Below are positions 60,692 through 64,000 of a DNA stretch of 64,000 nucleotides, one piece after another; position 1 is the first letter of the stretch, and every line of letters begins with the position of its first letter. This stretch comes from Microbacterium ginsengiterrae (GTDB lineage: Bacteria; Actinomycetota; Actinomycetes; Actinomycetales; Microbacteriaceae). The DNA is taken from positions 1,240,001-1,304,000 of the forward strand of contig NZ_JACHMU010000001.1 of NCBI RefSeq assembly GCF_014205075.1. The letters are read 5' to 3'. Both the position numbers and the translations under genes were made by a program. The notes beneath the pieces are model-generated. The model was not told the origin of the DNA, did not search any database, and saw only the letters and a program-made list of their open reading frames with translations.

Positions 60692-61674
60692 AGTCGCACC
60701 CTCCACATCAGGGCGACGAACCCGAGGATGAGCACGAGGAGCACGGCGATCCACACGTTCGGTGCGTCGGTGCGCACCACCTGCGCCTGCCCGCGGAGCT
60801 CGGTGGCGTCCTGCTTCTGCACGTCGGCGATGATGTCGCCGACGGTCGTCGTGTCGCGCAGTCCGTACGCCTCGCCGCCGGTCGACCGCGCCGCCGCGAT
60901 GAGCTCTTCGCTGATCGCGGTGTCGACGCCCTGCACGGGGTTGAGGGCGAACACGCGGATGCCCGCCGAAGCGGCGAACGCGGCGGCCTCCTCGAGGGTC
61001 ACGATCGATGCGCCGGCGAGCTCGTTGTCCGTGGCGAGGATGATCGAGCGGCTGCGTTCGTCGTCCACGTGGTCGAAGCGCATGGCGCACGAGGCGAGCC
61101 CGTCGCCGATGAGGGACGCCCCAGGTCCGTTGAGCGTTCCCACCCAGTGCTCTGGGATGTCGTCGAGGTAGTCGAAGCTCGAGCGGATGCTCTCCAGGTG
61201 CGTGCGGATGAACTCGTAGTCGTCGGTGAGGGGGAAGACCTGCACGGGGGAGCTGTTGAAGATGGTGAGCCCGATGCGCTCGCCCTTGAAGCCGTCGAGG
61301 AGCTCCTCGAACACGGTGAGGACTTCGACATCGACGTCGCTCATGGAACCGGAGACGTCGAGGCACAGCATGATGTCCCGGCTCGTGGTGACGGGCTGGA
61401 TCGTCTGGGACGACATGGGGCGGGCCGCGACGATGCCGCTCACGACCGCCGCAGCGAGTCCGAGCGCGAGGATGCCGGCGAGCGCGGTCGTCCGTCGGTT
61501 CACCGCACGGCGGAAGGACGGCAGCGCACGAAGACGCTCGGCCCGCGCGATGGGCGCGCTGGCCGCCGCCCTCTCTCGCGCGCTGCGCCGCAGCCCGATC
61601 GTGATCCCGACCGCGATCGCCGCGAGGACGACCGCGACGGCGGCGATGACGATCCACCCGTTCTCTAGTGCCAC
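60688..61674 (-). CDS. VWA-domain membrane protein (first of two)
   Basis: The 328-residue protein has two N-terminal helices, a VWA domain with an intact MIDAS (LCLDVSGSMSDVDVE, about residue 108) and a C-terminal helix (VWIAVLLVLILGFVALMWRV). VWA proteins of MoxR clusters bind metal-dependent partners and are thought to help assemble or mature envelope complexes. GTG 61674 has AGGTGG eight bases upstream and overlaps the preceding gene by ten bases. Confidence 0.85.
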   Translation of the reverse strand: MALENGWIVIAAVAVVLAAIAVGITIGLRRSARERAAASAPIARAERLRALPSFRRAVNRRTTALAGILALGLAAAVVSGIVAARPMSSQTIQPVTTSRDIMLCLDVSGSMSDVDVEVLTVFEELLDGFKGERIGLTIFNSSPVQVFPLTDDYEFIRTHLESIRSSFDYLDDIPEHWVGTLNGPGASLIGDGLASCAMRFDHVDDERSRSIILATDNELAGASIVTLEEAAAFAASAGIRVFALNPVQGVDTAISEELIAAARSTGGEAYGLRDTTTVGDIIADVQKQDATELRGQAQVVRTDAPNVWIAVLLVLILGFVALMWRVRL

Positions 61675-62156
61675 ATCGCCACCACCTTGCGGGCGGCCTC
61701 GATGCCGTCGTCGGGGTTCGCGGCGGCGTCCCGACGGAAGATGCCCGGATAGTAGTGGCGGTGCACGGCCTCGATGAGGGTCGGGTGCACGCCGAGTCGG
61801 ATGAGATCGTCGAGGGCGAGGACGGGCGCCTCGAGTCCGCTGTACTCGTTGACGAAGCTGCGCACCGTGCGACTGAGCCGGACGTTCGCCGTGCGCGCAT
61901 CGATCGTGCCATCGCGCAGCTCGGACTCGATCCGATCGATCGCGACGTAGTATTCCGTTCGAAGCATGGACAGGACGTCGCTTGTGCCGCTCGGGCTCTG
62001 CGAATCCTGGCCCTGGACCGTCATGCGGCGGCGCGGACGGGTGAGGAAGACCACCAGCCAGCCGGCGAGGGCGAGAGCGGCGAGGATTCCCAACGCCAGG
62101 ACGAGCCAGCCCCAGCCGTACTGGGCCGGCGGATAAAGTTCATCAGTTCCGGACAT
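61665..62156 (-). CDS. DUF4381-like membrane protein of the MoxR cluster
   Basis: The 163-residue protein has one N-terminal helix (GWGWLVLALGILAALALAGWLVVFL) and a cytoplasmic helical part (MLRTEYYVAIDRIESELRDGTIDARTANVRLSRTVRSFV). Position between DUF58 and the first VWA gene and the size fit the DUF4381-type protein of such clusters. It overlaps the DUF58 gene by 14 bases. Confidence 0.72.
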   Translation of the reverse strand: MSGTDELYPPAQYGWGWLVLALGILAALALAGWLVVFLTRPRRRMTVQGQDSQSPSGTSDVLSMLRTEYYVAIDRIESELRDGTIDARTANVRLSRTVRSFVNEYSGLEAPVLALDDLIRLGVHPTLIEAVHRHYYPGIFRRDAAANPDDGIEAARKVVAMWH

Positions 62157-63030
62157 TCGCCCTCCGGTTCAGCATGCGCAGCAGCTCTCCCACTGCGGCA
62201 TCCTGCGTCTCGAGGGCGGCCCGGCTGATCTCCAGCCGGTCGAGCAGGTCGTCACGGCGGACGGCGTCGGCCTGTGCCTGGGCTGTTGCCTCGAGGACCA
62301 CCTCGGCGTCGCCGTGCACGAAGTCCGGGATCGCCCATCGGGTGCTCACATCGGCCCGCTGGGCGTGGGACGCGTATGCGAGCACGGGGTCGGCGTCGCG
62401 GATCGTGATCCACAGGACGTCGTGCTGCACGCGCAGGCGCCGCAGCATCCGTTCCGTGTGTTCGGTGACCGGGGCCTCGTCGGTGATGATGACCACGATG
62501 CAGCGGCGGGCGATCGTCCGAGCGACATAGGCGAGCAGTGCGTCACGGTCGCTCGGAGCGCCGGCCGTCGCGATGGCGCCGTCGATCGTCCGCAGCGCGT
62601 GCTCGAGAGCTCCCTCGCTGCGTCCTGGCGCGCGACGACGGATGCCGCCGGCGTCTCCGTGCACCACGCTGAAGTCATCGCCGTGCCGGAGGGCGAGGAC
62701 ACCCAGCGCCCCTGTGGCGAGGACCGCGAGGTCCTTCTTCGGGCGCTCGTCGTGCGCGAGCGCGGTCATCGACAGCCCCGTGTCGACGACGAACAGCACG
62801 GTGTGCATGCGGTTGGCCCTGTGCCGCTTGACCAGTGGCGTCCCCATGCGGGCCGTCGCCCGCCAGTCGATGTCGCGCACCTGATCGCCGTACTCGTACT
62901 TGCGCAGATCCTCGAAGTCGAGGCTGCGCCCGTGCAGCAGCGACGCGTAGGCGCCGTCGAGCGCGTGCATCGACTTCTGCGACGAGTGGATGAAGAGCTT
63001 GCTCTTCACCTGGGTGATCAGGCTGGACAC
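62143..63030 (-). CDS. DUF58 domain protein
   Basis: The 295-residue protein has the DUF58 signature GRSLDFEDLRKYEYGDQVRDIDWRATARMGTPLVKRH near residue 35 and a VWA-like core (HTVLFVVDTGLSM; CIVVIITDEAPVTE). DUF58 proteins accompany MoxR ATPases nearly always. The GTG start follows the moxR stop by two bases. No membrane segment is present, so it acts in the cytoplasm as a link between MoxR and the membrane VWA proteins. Confidence 0.9.
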   Translation of the reverse strand: MSSLITQVKSKLFIHSSQKSMHALDGAYASLLHGRSLDFEDLRKYEYGDQVRDIDWRATARMGTPLVKRHRANRMHTVLFVVDTGLSMTALAHDERPKKDLAVLATGALGVLALRHGDDFSVVHGDAGGIRRRAPGRSEGALEHALRTIDGAIATAGAPSDRDALLAYVARTIARRCIVVIITDEAPVTEHTERMLRRLRVQHDVLWITIRDADPVLAYASHAQRADVSTRWAIPDFVHGDAEVVLEATAQAQADAVRRDDLLDRLEISRAALETQDAAVGELLRMLNRRANVRN

Positions 63031-63032
63031 GG

Positions 63033-63998
63033 TCAGGGGGTCGGGACCGAGGCGAAGATCTGGTCGATGATCTCCTCGCTGCGGATCCCCTCGGCGTCGG
63101 CCTCGAAGGTGAGCAGCACGCGGTGACGCAGCACGAGGTGACGGAGCGTGCGGATGTCCTCCGGCAGCACGTGATTGCGTCCGTTGAGCAGCGCGAGCGC
63201 GCGCGAGGCCTGCAGGAAGGCGATGCTCGCCCGCGGGCTCGCCCCGTACTTGATGTACCGCGCACGGTCATCGCCGATGTACGGGCCGGGGTTCCTCGTG
63301 ACGTACGCGATCGAGACGATGTAGTTGCGGATCGTCGCGTCCACGTAGATCTTGGATGCGGTCTGCTGCAGGGCCCTGATGTCGTCGAGGGTCACGGCGC
63401 TGGCGACGTGCCGTTCGGGGTCGAGCACGCCCGAGTCGATGCGGGACAGGATCTCGAACTCGTCGGCCGGGCTCGGATACTCGACGATCTCCTTGAGGAG
63501 GAAGCGGTCCATCTGCGCCTCGGGGAGCTCGTACGTGCCCTCCTGCTCGATGGGGTTCTGGGTCGCGATCACGAGGAACGGGTGGGGGAGGTGGTGCACC
63601 TCGCCGCCGATCGTGGTCTGATGTTCCTGCATCGCCTCGAGCATCGCCGACTGGGCCTTGGCGCTGGAGCGGTTGATCTCGTCGAGCAGGACGAAGTTCG
63701 CATGCACGGGGCCAAGCACGGTGCGGAACGAGCCGGTGGTGGCGTCGTAGATCTGGTTGCCGGTGATGTCGCTGGGGAGCAGGTCCGGCGTGCACTGGAT
63801 GCGCTTGAAGCTCGCCTTGACCGTGTCGGCGAGTGTGGAGGCCGCGGTGGTCTTCGCGAGTCCGGGGACGGATTCCAGCAGAATGTGACCGCCCGCGATC
63901 AGCGACACCAGCAGGCTCGTGCGCAGGCGCTCCTGGCCGACCATCTTGGCCGAATAGGCGTCGGAGATGACCGTGAGGATGTTCGAGGCGTGTGACAT
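63033..63998 (-). CDS. MoxR family AAA+ ATPase
   Basis: The 321-residue protein is a complete MoxR-type AAA_3 ATPase: Walker A-like ESVPGLAKTTAA (about 42-53), CTPDLLPSDITGNQIYD, Walker B VLLDEINRSSAKAQSAMLEAMQE, sensor 1 VIATQNPIEQEGTYELPEAQMDRF, and sensor 2 GASPRASIAFLQASRALALL. These chaperones remodel partner complexes, often with metal insertion or stress tolerance. First visible gene of the cluster; its promoter lies beyond the window. Confidence 0.93.
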   Translation of the reverse strand: MSHASNILTVISDAYSAKMVGQERLRTSLLVSLIAGGHILLESVPGLAKTTAASTLADTVKASFKRIQCTPDLLPSDITGNQIYDATTGSFRTVLGPVHANFVLLDEINRSSAKAQSAMLEAMQEHQTTIGGEVHHLPHPFLVIATQNPIEQEGTYELPEAQMDRFLLKEIVEYPSPADEFEILSRIDSGVLDPERHVASAVTLDDIRALQQTASKIYVDATIRNYIVSIAYVTRNPGPYIGDDRARYIKYGASPRASIAFLQASRALALLNGRNHVLPEDIRTLRHLVLRHRVLLTFEADAEGIRSEEIIDQIFASVPTP

Positions 63999-64000
63999 CT

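Overview
This window looks like chromosome of a high-GC actinobacterium of the Microbacteriaceae, most likely Microbacterium or a close relative. This is inferred from codon use, the crgA/pknAB/rodA cell-wall cluster ending at tRNA-Leu, NucS, the C50 carotenoid operon with a MarR repressor, the actinobacterial ferrochelatase, and start codons placed six bases after a TANNNT box. I see no prophage, insertion sequence, CRISPR array or rRNA. The order ppiA-rhomboid-crgA-sortase-pabA-pknB-pknA-pbpA-rodA-pstP-fhaB-fhaA-tRNA-Leu is that of the origin-proximal region of many actinobacteria, and a small cluster of DnaA-box-like sites lies just before crgA.

Layout. 1-5.4 kb: a DAHP synthase behind an aromatic-amino-acid leader peptide and attenuator, small housekeeping enzymes (YdhG-like, NUDIX, YbaK), cyclophilin, rhomboid protease and crgA. 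5.5-16.2 kb: class E sortase, glutamine amidotransferase, then the minus-strand elongation/division cluster fhaA-fhaB-pstP-rodA-pbpA-pknA-pknB, in which most genes overlap by 1-4 bases, and tRNA-Leu(CAG). 16.2-32 kb: mixed accessory metabolism and regulation (DUF2804/MFS pair, AraC regulator, Tat-exported phosphoesterase, DMT exporter, DesK/DesR-like two-component pair, YbdK ligase, CsbD, cold-shock protein, HAD phosphatase, NucS, an MFS/LacI divergent pair, a polytopic membrane protein). 32.1-38.4 kb: a complete Mrp Na+/H+ antiporter operon (mrpA(B)CDEFG). 38.4-39.6 kb: an AbiEi-like/DUF559 nuclease-like gene bracketed by two 80-base inverted-repeat elements. 39.6-44.6 kb: an alpha/beta hydrolase, an Ehu-type (ectoine/polar amino acid) ABC importer and a divergent GntR regulator. 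44.6-48.8 kb: penicillin acylase family protein and argG. 48.8-57.8 kb: a CrtR-like MarR repressor divergent from a nine-gene translationally coupled operon idi-crtE-crtB-crtI-crtYe-crtYf-crtEb-SDR-ferrochelatase, predicted to make a C50 cyclic carotenoid such as decaprenoxanthin. 57.9-64 kb: a MoxR/DUF58/VWA membrane-associated chaperone-like cluster.

The most interesting items for follow-up are: (1) the leader peptide and attenuator before DAHP synthase; (2) the paired 80-base inverted-repeat elements around the nuclease-like gene, one of which supplies its stop codon; (3) at least ten genes whose start codon lies exactly six bases after a TANNNT box, indicating many leaderless mRNAs, including a transporter whose start would then be ATC; (4) a haem-pathway enzyme and an SDR coupled to the carotenoid operon; (5) several perfect palindromes that look like operators. 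All functional calls come from reading the sequence; no database search was run.
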